Positions 1-10,627 of a DNA stretch of 64,000 nucleotides are shown here, in pieces. Positions within the stretch are counted from its first letter, which is position 1. Each line of letters opens with the position of its first letter. The position numbers were made by a program, and so were the translations under genes. A model generated the notes under the pieces. That model was not told where the DNA came from. It made no database searches and saw nothing but the letters and a program-made list of their open reading frames with translations. The stretch is taken from NCBI GenBank assembly GCA_963971425.1, contig OZ020521.1, positions 5,287,519-5,351,518 of the forward strand, in the 5' to 3' direction. Source of the DNA: Bryoerythrophyllum caledonicum (lineage: Eukaryota > Streptophyta > Bryopsida > Pottiales > Pottiaceae).

Positions 1-144
1 GAAGGATGGACTTAGCATGTTGTATGGAAATGATGTTAATATTTTTGAAAGTGTTTGTAATTGTATCAATAGGGGTTTTTAAGATATCTTCTAAGGTTTT
101 TAAAGGTGATGGGATAAAGGTGGTGGCATGAGCGCCGGCTGTGA

Positions 145-736
145 TTACAATAAGGGGGCCACTTTCCATCCGAGGGTAGTGATGTCATCAATAAGGGGTT
201 GGTATTTATTGAGTTTATTTTTTATTGTTTCTGGGGAGAATCTGTCATTACAGTATGTAAATTCGATGAATTGAATGGTGTAGTCTTGGTTTACGTGGTC
301 GGGTTGGGGGTCCTTGTATGGTAGGCCTCTAACACAGAGTATGTTTGAGTCTAGCATTGCAGTGGCATTGTTGAGTTTCACATGTACAAGGGAGTAGCCA
401 TGGTGGAACTGTATTTTCTTGTGGGTTATTATGAAAGGTGTCGGCATTCATGAGGATAAAACATCTCGATTTGTTATGGGAGGTGATTAATTTCCGGATT
501 TCCCATACGGCTTTGTTATGTCTTTTGACAATTAAGGAGTGGATGTGGTGGTTATGACATTTATGTAAAACATGTAGCCATGTGTCTGGATCCGTGGAAG
601 TGCATATTGGGCATGTTATGGATGGGAATCTTTCTATTCCAAAGAAGAGTTGTTTTCGGGCCTTTTCCATGTATTGTCCGGTACGGAATTTGATGAGGCA
701 TGTTATTTGTGAGTCAGTGATGATGGGGTTTTCCAA
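145..736 (-). pseudogene. LINE ORF2 C-terminal Cys/His domain and tail (copy A)
   Basis: Two overlapping open stretches (329-736 and 145-447) in different frames carry the end of ORF2. The first contains CPICTSTDPDTWLHVL followed by KCHNHHIH, a Cys/His cluster like the one that follows RNase H in copy B (there CSICTST). In LINEs such clusters are thought to bind nucleic acid. The second continues with YTIQFIEFTYCNDRFSPETI, matching the C-terminal tail of copy B. One frameshift separates the two stretches. A short deletion relative to copy B lies near 330-360. It is not functional as it stands. Confidence 0.8.
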
Positions 737-1103
737 AAATTTGTAGAGAGTTCATTGTCTATGTTGTTGTTACTAGTTCACTTTTCTATGTTGGGAAGGT
801 TATCTGAGATTGTGTCAAGGTTATTATATAGGTCTTGTTTTTTGAAGTATTTGCTCAAGAATCTAACCGGGCCTTTATCAAGGTGTTTTCTTTGGAGGGC
901 CAGTCTTCTTTTTGGAAGTAGTAAGGCGTGGCGTGGGCGTGTTCGTGTGGATCTTTGGCATTTTTCAGTGATTTTTCTTGGCCCTCTTTTGCTAGTTTAT
1001 CCACTTGTTCGTTCCCATCAATATTAGCATAGGCTCAGACTTTGTGGAGGGTTGTGATTTGTCTTCTTTTAAGTATCATTTGGACCATTGATTCTAGTAT
1101 GAT

Positions 1104-1652
1104 TTAGTCGGGGTGGCTATTGTGGAGGGTAGGGTGTGTTATTTGAGTATTTAATAAATATAGTGCATTAATGCACTCTGTGAATATGTGCGCGGGTTCA
1201 TTGTTGTATTTTGTTGTGACGATTTCCAGTGTTTTGTGGATGGCCATGAGTTTTGCTCTGAGGATATTTTGTAGTCCATGCAATCTTTTGGCTAATTTGA
1301 TTTCTTTCATAGAGTTGTATTTTCCATAACCGGCTATTTCTCAGCGCCAATTACCTGGGCTAATTTGTTCTGGCGGTTTGAAGGAGCCATCGGTGTAGTA
1401 GCTATATGCGGGGTCAAATTTTGGTGAGGTGGTAGTTTGGTAGTCCGGGAGGGGGGGGTAAAAAGATAATCTAGTGTATTGTTGTTGTAATTTAGTTTTA
1501 ACCATTTTTTGTTTTTGTTGAGAGGTGTTTGTATAGGTGTTGGTGGGACCATATTTGTGTATAGCTGGTGTATGTTTAGGTTTTTTGCTATGGAGGTAAG
1601 TTCTGCAAGTTGTTCTAGGGTGCCAAAGGTTTGATTCTGGTGGTGGACACAT
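1104..1652 (-). pseudogene. LINE RNase H domain (copy A), broken
   Basis: The stretch at 1,341-1,652 ends with YSYYTDGSFKPPEQ, where the TDGS aspartate is the first RNase H catalytic residue. The next stretch (1,104-1,310) reads LAKRLHGLQNILRAKLMAIH. Copy B has RAEL at this place, so the catalytic glutamate is a lysine here. HIFTECINALYLL follows where copy B has IFTDY. Two catalytic positions are therefore altered and the frame is broken between the stretches. A chain-end RNase H is known in several APE-type LINE clades (I, Tad, LOA, R1-like). Confidence 0.78.
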
Positions 1653-3200
1653 ATTATTTGTAGTGTGGATGGTTCTATTCTAGGCTTTTTTAGTTCAAGT
1701 GGGATAGTGGGTTCTTCATATGGTATTGAATCTGCTTCAAATAAGGCAATGATGTGGGAGTCTGGGAATGGGCTTACTTATTTGAATTTTTTGTACGAGT
1801 TTTATCTGGGGTGATGATGAGCGTAGATGTGTGATTCGGGTCATTTTTGGCAGCAAGGCGTGCCAAGTGTAGTGCTTGTTGTGTCTCCTCCTTGTTTTGG
1901 GGGTGTGCTATACCATTACCGATCCATTTGTGGTCAAAGGCTTTCCCTAGGGAGCCGAATATTTTATCTCTTTCAAATGGAGAGTAGAATTTTAGTAGTT
2001 TGGTGGAGCATGTGATAGGGGAGGAGAAGTATGATTGTTCTATGTTAAAGGATGATATTACTGAGTCTAGGATGGGGGTGGATATCGTGCATTTTTGAGG
2101 GGATTGTTTTTTGGGATACGATATTTGTATCTTTGGTATAACCAGATTTATTTGGTTTCAAATGGTTGGGTTGTTGGTTCAATGTTCGTAGGTGTTTGTA
2201 GTTTTATATTGCATTGGTTCCATAGCCATTGGAGTCTAGTAGTGGTAATAGTTTGTAGATGGTGGCCATTTTCTTCGTATAGATGTACTAGGTTGTTGTC
2301 TATTTTGATTGTGTTTGAAATTGTGAAGATATCATTTTCAGGGTTACATTCTGTGGTATAGATGCTTAGGAATGGGATAATTATTGGTGGGATTACTGAT
2401 CTTGTGTCTTGAAGCTGTTCCTAGGGGTGGTGGGTTTGTATGAATTTGGAGTAGAATTTATTTCGGATCTTTTGATAGTATTGTTTTAATTTTTCGGTGT
2501 TGTGGATGGAGGTATTATGGTCGTGTCGTGGGAAAAGGCTTCTTTGAGGGAGCCACTTATTGAATGTATTGTCGTTGTGTTGCCATTGGCATAGGTATCT
2601 GGTGTATGTGTTTTGTATGTTGTTGATATCTATGTTTTGTATACGTTCATGGTGTATTATTCTATTGATGGGATATAGGGTGGGATTCTAGGGGAGGTGT
2701 GTTGGTGGCCAGGGGTGATAGGGTAGTGTTGGATTGGGGGGGTGGGTTTGTTGGGGGGTAGTTCGTGGGGAGATGTTGTTGGTAATGATGAATGGGTCTT
2801 CGAGTCTATTGGAATATGGGTGTGTGAGGCAAGGGGTATTGCATGTTGTTGGGCATGTCGGTCGGCAGAAGAGTTGTTTGGCAATAATTAGGGCGCACTT
2901 AATTAGTTTGGATGGGGTGAAGTGGTAGGTTTTGAAGTCCTCATTATTCATGATGTGTGTGCTATTTGGAAGAGTGATTTGTTTTACTTCGAAAATATTT
3001 TTTGAGAGGAGTTTTTGTAGGATTTTTTTGGAGTGTTGGGGATTGATTGTATTGTGATTTTGTGTTTCATGGCGCCATGTTACTTCTAATGGTGTGGGAT
3101 CAAGGAGGAAGTTTGGAAGTGTGCTTTTGAGGTGAACTTTAGCTATATGTTTTAATAGGTAGAGTGTATGAGTTATTGGTGATCTTCTGCAATCCGTTTT
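1653..3200 (-). pseudogene. LINE ORF2 connector between RT thumb and RNase H (copy A)
   Basis: This stretch is homologous over its length to copy B at about 44,650-46,230 but is split into short open pieces in several frames (for example 2,657-2,951). The recognisable pieces are rich in Pro, Thr, His and Asn, as in copy B. I know of no defined domain here. It joins the RT thumb to RNase H. Confidence 0.65.
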
Positions 3201-4650
3201 TTAATTTTGGGAATATTTTTGGCTCCACCGTGTTGAGCTAGGACATATTGAGTTAGCCCTATGTATATTTTTCTCGAGGTGGGTTTTGTCATTTAGAGCA
3301 TTTTGTAGTTGTTCTCCTATGCATTTGAGATAAGTGTTTTTAAGGGAAAAGGCTTCCAGGCCAAATAAATTCTGTGGTAGTTGGATTATCGCATTTGACA
3401 TACATTTTGGCATACCACAAATATTTTTTTGTATGCTATAATTTTTTGATCTAGTTTTTTGATGGTTGGCATAGAGTATGGTACAACATAGAAGCTATAT
3501 GCTATTCCTGGTCATAGTACAATGTTAACCATTTTTATTTTTTGTTTCATAGTAGCCGGGCATGTGGTCAATTCTTTGCATTTTTTATGAGTTTTGTTGT
3601 TGTACTGTGAATTTGGATTTTCTATTTTAGTGATGGAGCTAGATTTGTGCCTAGGTATACGTATGGTTCATTTTGGTGTAGTATAGGGATTGGTTGGTTC
3701 TTGAAGTTGATGTTAGAAGCTTGCATTATGGCTTTGAATGTGGTTGGGTATATTTTGGATTTATTTGGGCATCCAGTAGCAACACACTTTGGGACTCCTA
3801 CTTCCATACAAGTCCATTTGCAATATCTCTCGATTTTATTGATTTGGCTTTGTAATGATTTTATTTTGTTGGTTATGGTTGCAAGGTCATCGGCGTATGC
3901 GGCAGAATTCATGGTGATTTGAGAAGTACCAAATGTGTACCCGTTATTGCCTCTTTCTAGCCATCTAAGTAATGGTTCTAAGAATATGATAAATAGATAT
4001 GGGTTGAGAGTGTCTCCTTGTATAGTTCCTCTTTGAATGGAAATGAGACATGGGTTTGGTTTTTCCGAAGTGTTTTCAATGTAGTGCGTGGAAGATTGAG
4101 AGTAAATGTTTCCAACTAATGCGGTTGCATCTTCTGGGTATCCAAGATATGTCATTATTGCTAATAATGTGGCGTGATCTATAGAACCAAAGGCATTTTT
4201 GAAGTCAATATACAAGATATATATATCTTGATTTGTAAATCTTGCATCTTCTAGTGCAGCTATTACGGTTTGTATTTGTCTGGATGTGCTTCTTGCTGTT
4301 CTAAATCCTTCTTGATTGCCGTGAAGGATTTTGAATTTTTCCTTATATGAGGATAGTATATATGTGAGTGTACTGGTGTAAAATTTGTAGATTGTGTTGG
4401 CTAATGCAATTGGTCTATGGTTGGATAATATTGAGGCATCTCCTTTCTTGTATAGTAAGATTGTTAGTCTTGTTTTCCATGAGTTCGGTATTTGTTTTTG
4501 TTTGTAATAGCGAGAGAAGAATAGGATTAATAGTTTATGAAATCTAGGGGGGATGTTTTTAAGTATTGCGTTTGGTTCTCGGTTTGGTCCTGGAGCTTTG
4601 TTGTTTCTAAGGTTTCGGAGGCATGTGTCGTATGTGGCTTTATTGAAGTA
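3201..4650 (-). pseudogene. LINE reverse transcriptase (copy A), broken
   Basis: The longest open piece (3,622-4,215) holds RT motif A (MYIDFKNAFGSIDH), motif B (RGTIQGDTLNPYLF) and the catalytic YADD box (SAAYADDLATI). This is the palm of a LINE RT. The thumb continues at 3,201-3,413 in another frame. Upstream (about 4,216-4,650), rc translation gives finger motifs of the NHRPIALANTIYK and EGFRTARSTSRQIQT kind. The active-site residues are intact, but several frameshifts divide the domain. Confidence 0.85.
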
Positions 4651-5425
4651 TGTATGTAATGGAATTTCGGGTTGGCCCCGTTTGTCTAAGGTATAACCAT
4701 CTAGGTCATGCCATGGATATTGACGTACTACACATATGCAGTTGGTTGGGTGTTGTGGTTGGTAGTTACATGTTGGTACTCTGGGTCTATTATTTTTTAT
4801 TGTTGGTTGAATATTTTTGTTTGCAATGTCGTCTGGGCTAGTTAGGATGTTATTGTTTTGGTCAATGATACAGTCTAGGGGTGGGGGTTCAGAGTGTTTG
4901 AAGACTTTTCTATTTATTTTTTTAGGGCAATTTTCGTATAGTTGTCTATATTTTGAGATGGTTTTTCTGATATTTTCTTTGGCGTATTTTGTAGTGACTT
5001 TCCAGGCTTGTTTATTGGCATTTTTGCTATTTTTGCAATGTCATTTATCCATGTATCATGTGGAAGGTCTGGAGAGGGTGGGGTAGGGATTTGGGTGTGT
5101 CGTAGGGTTAGTAGTTCATTACATATGGGGTGGTTTCGCCATTGAGGGTAATTCTAATAGTTTTTCGTATTACAAGGTATGTATCTAGGTATTGTTTCCA
5201 TGTTTTAGCAAGTTTTCAGGGAAGATACCCGCCTTGTTGTGTTGTACGGTTTGTCATCTTTGGTATTGGTTGTGCTTTACATGTTTGTTCAAGTGTGTTG
5301 GAGATATTATTGATGAGTATATCTACGGTATGGCATGTCTCGTGCCATTGTGTTTGTGAGAGTTGATTGTTATTCTCAAGAGTGTTTACGAGGTAGTCAA
5401 TTTGTGAGGAGTTCATCATCCGTGG
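4651..5425 (-). pseudogene. LINE ORF2 pre-RT linker (copy A), truncated at the element's 5' side
   Basis: The piece at 5,216-5,440 (for example NNQLSQTQWHETCHTVDILI) aligns with copy B at 48,260-48,440 (NNQLFQTQWNETCHTLDTLT). Homology to copy B ends near 5,425 and unrelated sequence begins, marking the 5' truncation point. The rest of the interval is broken linker sequence between the endonuclease and RT regions. Confidence 0.7.
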
Positions 5426-5461
5426 CACATACAAGTGCAATTTTCCACAAGAAATTTCTCA

Positions 5462-5585
5462 TTTACTAGAAGGAAGGTTGAGTCGCAAAAGCTTGGTGCA
5501 TTAATCACAAGGTCTTGGCTTCAATTTCCCATGTCAACACATGACATTCCTTTTGTGACTCTTGGAAAGAAAAATAAATAAAAAC
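5462..5585 (+). repeat. tRNA-like SINE candidate next to the LINE breakpoint
   Basis: The stretch GGTTGAGTCGCAAAAGCTTGG, then AATCACAAGGTC, then GGCTTCAATTTCCC has the order and spacing of a tRNA-derived head: an A-box-like part, an anticodon arm and a B-box-like GGTTCAAATCC variant. An A-rich tail (AAAGAAAAATAAATAAAAAC) follows about 90 bases later. It starts about 35 bases after LINE copy A ends. Clear target-site duplications are not visible. It could be a diverged SINE or a tRNA-like relic. Confidence 0.42.
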
Positions 5586-5763
5586 TGAAATTCCAAAAAT
5601 GTCTAAGCATCGGAAAGTGTTCAAACTATGACATATTTTGTGTCTCAGGTATTTCCAAAAAATTTGTGAAGAAGGTATTGCAAAACTTGGACTGTGACAA
5701 CTTTCATCCATGTGACAAACAAGGTAAGTTTCACCTTGGGGATGTCTTGCCCTTGCCTTTTTT

Positions 5764-5969
5764 TTAACCCTTACACGTTAGAAGGTACCACTGTTGGCAC
5801 AATATTTTGCATGTATGGTGTCGAATTTGAACATGGTAAGGTCCAAATATTGATACGACCTCCAAATGAAAGATGTTAGTTGAAGAATATTCATCTCATA
5901 GTTGTAAGTCTTGCTAAGCTTTAATATAGTTTTTGTATATACGGCTCCCAATTGACGTGTAAGAGTTAA
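5764..5969. mobile_element. Short TTAA-bounded element (piggyBac-like MITE), single unit
   Basis: It begins TTAA|CCCTTACACGT and ends ACGTGTAAGAG|TTAA, so both ends are inverted and lie against TTAA. TTAA is the piggyBac target duplication, and piggyBac ends typically start with CCC. The inside (GGTACCACTGTTGGC near the left end, AAATGAAAGATGTTAG in the middle) matches each half of the paired element at 9,343-9,801. It has no coding capacity. Confidence 0.6.
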
Positions 5970-6067
5970 CCCAAACTAGGATATCCTACGCATTTTAGTT
6001 GTGCACATAATAAATTCACAATGGAGAATGTCCAAAAATTTGGAAAATTCACAAAAAATAATTTGTG

Positions 6068-6188
6068 TGATATCCATGTAATGCATAGGTGATACCCATG
6101 TAATGCCTAGGTGATATCCATGTAATATATAGGTTATACCCATGTAATGCCTAGGTGATACCCATGTAAGTGCCTAGGTGATGCCCAT
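6068..6188. repeat. 22-bp minisatellite, about 5.5 copies
   Basis: Five units of the form TGATACCCATGTAATGCCTAGG (one with an extra base) and a partial sixth lie head to tail. They differ at a few positions (CC/TC, CCTAGG/CATAGG). Confidence 0.85.
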
Positions 6189-6544
6189 TGTGTCCGAACT
6201 GGAGCAATTTGGAAAATCAAATATGGATTGGGAGGTTCAGAAACTGACAGATGCTTACAGTAATCTCAGTCATCACTATTGGAGGTGAATGACATCCACA
6301 TGATAGGAAAAAATTGGACCTGGCACCAAGCAAATGAGATCATTGGATGGCACCAGGTTTCACATTGTCCACACAGCCAAAGACTGCATCTCTGGTATGC
6401 TGCAATTTCATTACCACGGAATCAATCATCTCAGTATGCAGCATATATTATAATAAGCTGGAAAATGTTACCATGGTGCGAAGTCAGTGCTCAGCCCAAA
6501 TGGCTATGAAATTGGCTTACATTCATCCCAAAAGACCATGACTA

Positions 6545-6897
6545 AGGTAAGCCCCCCATAACCAACAAAAACCCATACCCAACGCCTGTAAAATTGGGGT
6601 ATATCCAACCCTCTTCCATCCCATTACCACCAACTGAGCTCCAAATGAAGGTTTTCTATTAGTCAAGACCCTTACTTTTGGTCGTTGGTTATAGGGGGTA
6701 CCTACTGCTGGCCACCCACTAAACATGGCTGCACACTTTGAAAATTCATAACTAATTGAGGTTTCATTGAAAAATATATAAAACCACTTGGGTTGGAATT
6801 GTAATTCTATTGGCTATCACTGAAAAATAATAGTATAATTATATCCTCTCTGTGTATATGCACATTCCTTAATTGTCGATTTTAGGGGGGCTTACCT
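6545..6897 (+). mobile_element. MITE, AGGTAAGCCCCCC family, copy 1
   Basis: It starts TA|AGGTAAGCCCCCC and ends GGGGGGCTTACCT|TA, giving perfect 13-bp inverted ends and a TA duplication of the Tc1/mariner type. The full interior matches the copy at 22,340-22,645, apart from about 47 extra bases here near 6,645-6,690. It is non-coding and nested in the inverted-repeat element at 6,040-7,225. Confidence 0.8.
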
Positions 6898-7596
6898 TAA
6901 AGAGTTTTTGTGAAAGTAAAGAGAGGCAAGTCTTAGGTCACCCCGTACTTTGTGGTCTTATGTTAGTAACTGGGACCATATGGACATGGTGACTTGGCTT
7001 GGAAAAGATGTGGGGGAACTCTGCATCAACTCTTTGGGAACTTGGGGTACTACTGTATCTAGTGGTGGCTTTCAACACCTCTATGTCAAAAGAATTCTTT
7101 TTCTTTGACATAGTGATTCGGACACAATGGATATTACCTAAGTATTACATGGGTATCACCTATGCATTATAGGGGTAGTACCTTGACATTACATGGGTAA
7201 GCACCATAATTTTCTCCTTATAAGTCCAAACAAACAAACAAACAAAAAAAAACACAAACATAACCTGAATACCTATTCTCAATGTAATTTTCAAAATTTA
7301 ATTCTCAAAATTTAAATTAGGACCCTACACAAACTTGAAATGTACCCGATGCGTACAAAACTTCCTATAGGATTAGGAGGCAACAAATATGAAGAAAGCA
7401 ACTACACTACGAACATCGTATAGGTAAATGAGTTTGGTCGACAAAGAACAACGACCATGACAAAAGTTGAGGTAGATTTTAAATATTATCAAACTAAAAA
7501 ATCCAATAAAAATATTTTACCACTTGACATTACCCCTAGAGCACTCACTTCAATACTTTTCCTTTTTGCAAACAAGAAATCATTGTTTTTCACTAA

Positions 7597-8198
7597 GGGC
7601 CGCTTCACACTTGGTGGCCAAGTCGAGAGGCCGTCGATTTCCACCAATGAGATTGCTAGAATGGTCAAAGCCCGAACTTTGGGCCTTCACACTTGTGCCC
7701 AAACTCTAAAGGCCGTCGTCCTACATGGCAACACTTTTGGGTTGTTTTGGCGCCAAAGCGACGGCCTCTCGAGCAAAACTTGGATCGCCCATTTTAGTCG
7801 ACCCAAACTACAATCGAGAGTCCGTCGATTTTTTTAATTAAAATAATCAAAAATTGACAAGATCTAGACCGTTAGATGAAAGAGACCGATTTTTGGGTTG
7901 ATTTTTTGGGTGATTTTTTTTGGGTGATTTTTTTGAGTGATTTTTTTGGGTGATTTTTTTTGGGTGATTTTTTTGAGTGATTTTTATTGGCTGATTTTTT
8001 AGGGCTGATTTTTTTTGGTGTAATGATATGGGGTCTGGACTTTGGACTTGGCCTTTAGGGCTTCACACCACGACCGGCCAAACCTTCAATCTATATTATT
8101 TAATGTATTTTTTGGCAAAAATTTTTGGCCTCTCGCCATAGTTTGGCCACTCATTTTGACAGTCGGCCTCTCGACTTGGGCATAGTGTGAAGCGTGTC
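7597..8198 (+). mobile_element. Harbinger-like MITE, GGGCCGCTTCACAC family, copy 1
   Basis: It is flanked by TAA on both sides. The ends are GGGCCGCTTCACACT...CCAAGTCGAGAGGCCG and, inverted, CGGCCTCTCGACTTGG...AGTGTGAAGCGTGTC. A 3-bp TAA/TTA duplication with GGGCC-type ends fits PIF/Harbinger. A second copy in inverse orientation is at 11,580-12,117. Open frames over it are only translations of the repeat. Confidence 0.8.
7900..8022. repeat. T-rich tandem repeat inside the Harbinger-like MITE
   Basis: Roughly seven units like GGGTGATTTTTTTGAGTGA follow one another. The sister element at 11,580-12,117 has only about three or four corresponding units (near 11,765-11,825), so the array has changed length since the copies split. 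Confidence 0.8.
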
Positions 8199-8455
8199 TA
8201 AGAATCTAGGGATTTGATTCAATGGTTCCTGGTGAACACATAACAGTATCATTCATCGGAAAGATAGATGATAGTGGAGAGGTACCCAAACCAAATGGAG
8301 TGGTTGGTGATCGAGAAATCTTCCCTCCAAGGAACAAAAAAACCTAGCTACAAGCAGCTCATGTGATGCCAAAAAGAAACACTGATGGAGGATGAAAACT
8401 GTGGGGCAAATGATACAAAATGACCCAGTGATTCCTAAACAAATTAAAAATAGAT

Positions 8456-8699
8456 GAAAAGGCTACAAGCAAAACCTGGTTGCTATGTGAAAAGAATACT
8501 CAATTTTTCTTTTTCAATTCAAGTAGAATGTTGACCAACATAGTAAAATTTTCACCACATATTGTAATGATATCCACGGATATTACATATGTACGTCACA
8601 AATATTGCAGGGTAATATAGGCATGTCAAGGTATCATCTAGATATATCCAAGTATTATGTGCTAGAAAGAATAGGTTACCGAACTCCTTCAAAGTGCAG
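8456..8699 (+). repeat. Dispersed repeat, copy 1 (duplicated at 10,133-10,376)
   Basis: Matching landmarks occur in the same order in both copies: GGCTACAAG, TTGGTTGCT, AGAATGTTGAC, GATATCCACGGATAT, GTATCATATAGATATAT-like and AAGTGCAGT. This copy is followed at once by a TA-bounded MITE (8,702). Its nature is unknown. Confidence 0.65.
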
Positions 8700-8701
8700 T
8701 A

Positions 8702-8918
8702 CACTAAAGATCACATTTAGGGTATGTCACACTAATTGATTTATAAATGCTATAACTATTTACTCTTGCTGAATATTATTATCAACTATGTCTATAATGA
8801 TGCACCTCTTGGCGTAGTGTAGATAGTTGTGCTCTTAGTAAAAATATTCATCAAGAGTAAATAGTTATAGCATTTATAAATACCTTAGTGTGACATACAC
8901 TAAATGTGATCTTTAGTG
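8702..8918. mobile_element. Foldback MITE, TA-bounded CACTAAA family, 217-bp type, copy 1
   Basis: It has TA|CACTAAAGATCACATTTAG at one end and CTAAATGTGATCTTTAGTG|TA at the other. The arms stay complementary for about 95 bases (TTTATAAATGCTATAACTATT against AATAGTTATAGCATTTATAAA). Copies of nearly the same length are at 27,911-28,127 and 36,218-36,430. The transcript would fold into one long hairpin. Confidence 0.8.
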
Positions 8919-8920
8919 TA

Positions 8921-9342
8921 GCAATTTTGAGAAATTGGTATGGGGATGGCTGCTGCAGTGGAGTGACAATCATAGCAATTTGCAATGGAAATAGGAAAGC
9001 CTGGAAATAGGAAAGATGCCTTCCATGGACCGCCAGTACGCCTCTAATTCAGTCAGCTGCAGTGCATTCTAAGATATTTGCATGCATCCTCACATCGAGG
9101 AGGAAGTGGCCCGGATTCCCTCGCCAATGAACCACCATCACTTCCATGCCCAGCCTCTGTCATCTCTAGATCTGTCACTTACTTGCCTGTCTAAAAAAGT
9201 GACCACTCTCATGTTGTTCGTGTTGCAACTTTGGAAGGTTTGTGGTGGATTAGTGGGGAAGAGTCATGACATCTGTACCATCAGTGGCGACGAGCTGATC
9301 AGAGATTCCTGATCTGGCTAAAATTTACCAACAACCAACACG
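8921..9342. other. No feature recognised
   Basis: Mixed-composition sequence. A short open stretch at 9,082-9,312 has no recognisable motif, and I see no repeat partner elsewhere in the window. Confidence 0.5.
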
Positions 9343-9801
9343 TTGACCCGTAACCTCAAACATCATAAAGTGCCACTGGTGATCACAATATTCTACATGT
9401 ATGGTGTTGTGTAAGAATATGATAAGATCCACATATAAGTCTTGAAATGACCGACAAATGAAAGATGTTGAAGAATCCTCCATCCAACGGTGTAAGTCTT
9501 GCTAAGGTTCGAAACAAATTTTTGTAGTTTACGAAGTAATATATGTGCTTGTATATACAGTTCGCGACTGACTTTTAACCCTTACATGTCAGTCGGGAAT
9601 TGTATATATAGGCACGTAGCTTACTTTGTGAAATACAAAAAAATGTTTTAAAGTTCAGCAAGACTTATACGATTGGATGGAAGATTCTTTTGCTAACGTC
9701 TTTCATCATTTTACTATTTGTACCTTATCATGTTCAAATATGACAACATACATGTAGGATATTGTGGCCACTAGTGGCACCTTTTGACATTTAAGGGTTA
9801 A
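9343..9801. mobile_element. Head-to-head pair of TTAA-bounded piggyBac-like units
   Basis: Two copies of the unit seen singly at 5,764-5,969 lie in inverse orientation. The first begins TTGA|CCCG at 9,343. They meet at a central TTAA (9,575-9,578) next to CCCTTACATGTCAGTC. The second ends TTTAAGGG|TTAA at 9,801. The arms (for example AAATGAAAGATGTTGAAG against CTTTCAT) pair along about 220 bases. It is either one foldback element or two insertions sharing a TTAA. Confidence 0.62.
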
Positions 9802-10127
9802 AGATTGTGCGTATATGGTGAGAGGAAAGAATTATACATCTACTTTTCAGTGATAGCCAATTGAATTACAATTTCAACCCAAGTGATGTTATGTTTTCCC
9901 AATGAAATGTGGATCCATTATAAATATTCAAAGTGTGCTGCCATTTTTAACCAGTGGCTGCCAATAGGTACCCTTTATAAGCACCGACTAAAAGTAAGGG
10001 GTCATGACTAATAGCACACTTCCATTTGGAGTTGAATGGGTGGCAATGGGATGGAAGTGGGTTGAATGTACCTCAATTTTGTAGGTGTTGGTTATGGGTT
10101 TTGGCTAGTTACTAAAGGGAGTACCTT
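9802..10127 (-). mobile_element. MITE, AGGTAAGCCCCCC family, copy 3 (inverted, one end lost)
   Basis: The interior matches copies 1 and 2 in reverse (TTTTCAGTGATAGCCAAT, CATTTGGAGTTGAATGGGTG, GGTGTTGGTTATGGGTTTTGG). The right end is degenerate (GGGAGTACCTTA). The left end is cut exactly where the TTAA-bounded pair ends at 9,801, so that pair probably inserted into or removed this end. Confidence 0.65.
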
Positions 10128-10132
10128 AGTTG

Positions 10133-10376
10133 GAAAGCTACAAGAAAAACTTGGTTGCTGCTAGTACACTGCAAAAATTTGAAAAAGTAGATGAAATTTA
10201 GCTAGAATGTTGACTAGCATAATAAATATTTAGCCAACTTTAGAGATGATATCCACGGATATCACAAATATTGTAGGGTATCATATAGATATATTGTGGC
10301 TTTTGGAAGGTATCACCTATGTATCTCCACGTATTATATGTTTGAATAGCTTACCAACATCCTTTTAAGTGCAGTT
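10133..10376 (+). repeat. Dispersed repeat, copy 2
   Basis: Same order of landmarks as 8,456-8,699, in the same orientation. This copy has no CACTAAA MITE after its AAGTGCAGT end. Confidence 0.65.
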
Positions 10377-10378
10377 TT

Positions 10379-10627
10379 TAGCATTCCTACCAATTTTCAT
10401 AAATTCATTTTGGGATCGCTAGAGCTGACATCAAGCTCTCAGATACTACATTCATCCAAAGCTTTACATCCAAAGCTTTACATCCAAGCTTCTATGTTTT
10501 TTAACATCTGGAATGGGCAATTTTGAGATGTTTTGGTGTGAAATATGCAAGGAACTTTATCGTTGTTATGTTGAAGGTGTTGTTAAATTATAAACTTTGT
10601 AAATGAGTTAAAGGAGTTGAAGTTCTT
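10379..10627. other. No feature recognised
   Basis: Short AT-rich spacer before the 790-bp TTAA-bounded element. It contains a small local repeat of CTTTACATCCAAAG and nothing coding. Confidence 0.45.

Larger units (their letters stand above)
1..5425 (-). mobile_element. LINE (non-LTR retrotransposon) copy A, decayed, 5' truncated
   Basis: The minus strand reads, from right to left, a pre-RT linker, reverse transcriptase, RNase H and a Cys/His C-terminal domain. All of these match LINE copy B at 42.7-52 kb, by eye at roughly nine bases in ten. Base 1 here corresponds to about 43,008 in copy B, so the 3' end lies outside the window. Similarity stops near 5,425, which corresponds to about 48,440 in copy B, so the endonuclease and ORF1 are absent. 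This is the usual 5' truncation of LINEs. The frame is broken many times by stops and shifts. The + strand is strongly G/T-rich, so the coding strand is A/C-rich, as in copy B. Confidence 0.9.
6040..7225. repeat. Inverted-repeat element whose arms carry a 22-bp minisatellite
   Basis: The left arm (about 6,040-6,203) and the right arm (about 7,117-7,225) are inverted copies. On the left, repeats of TGATACCCATGTAATGCCTAGG end in CCCATTGTGTCCGAA. On the right, TTCGGACACAATGGATATTACC is followed by the complementary repeats. The interior holds no convincing gene and is interrupted by the TA-bounded MITE at 6,545-6,897. The exact ends and target duplication are unclear. Confidence 0.55.
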
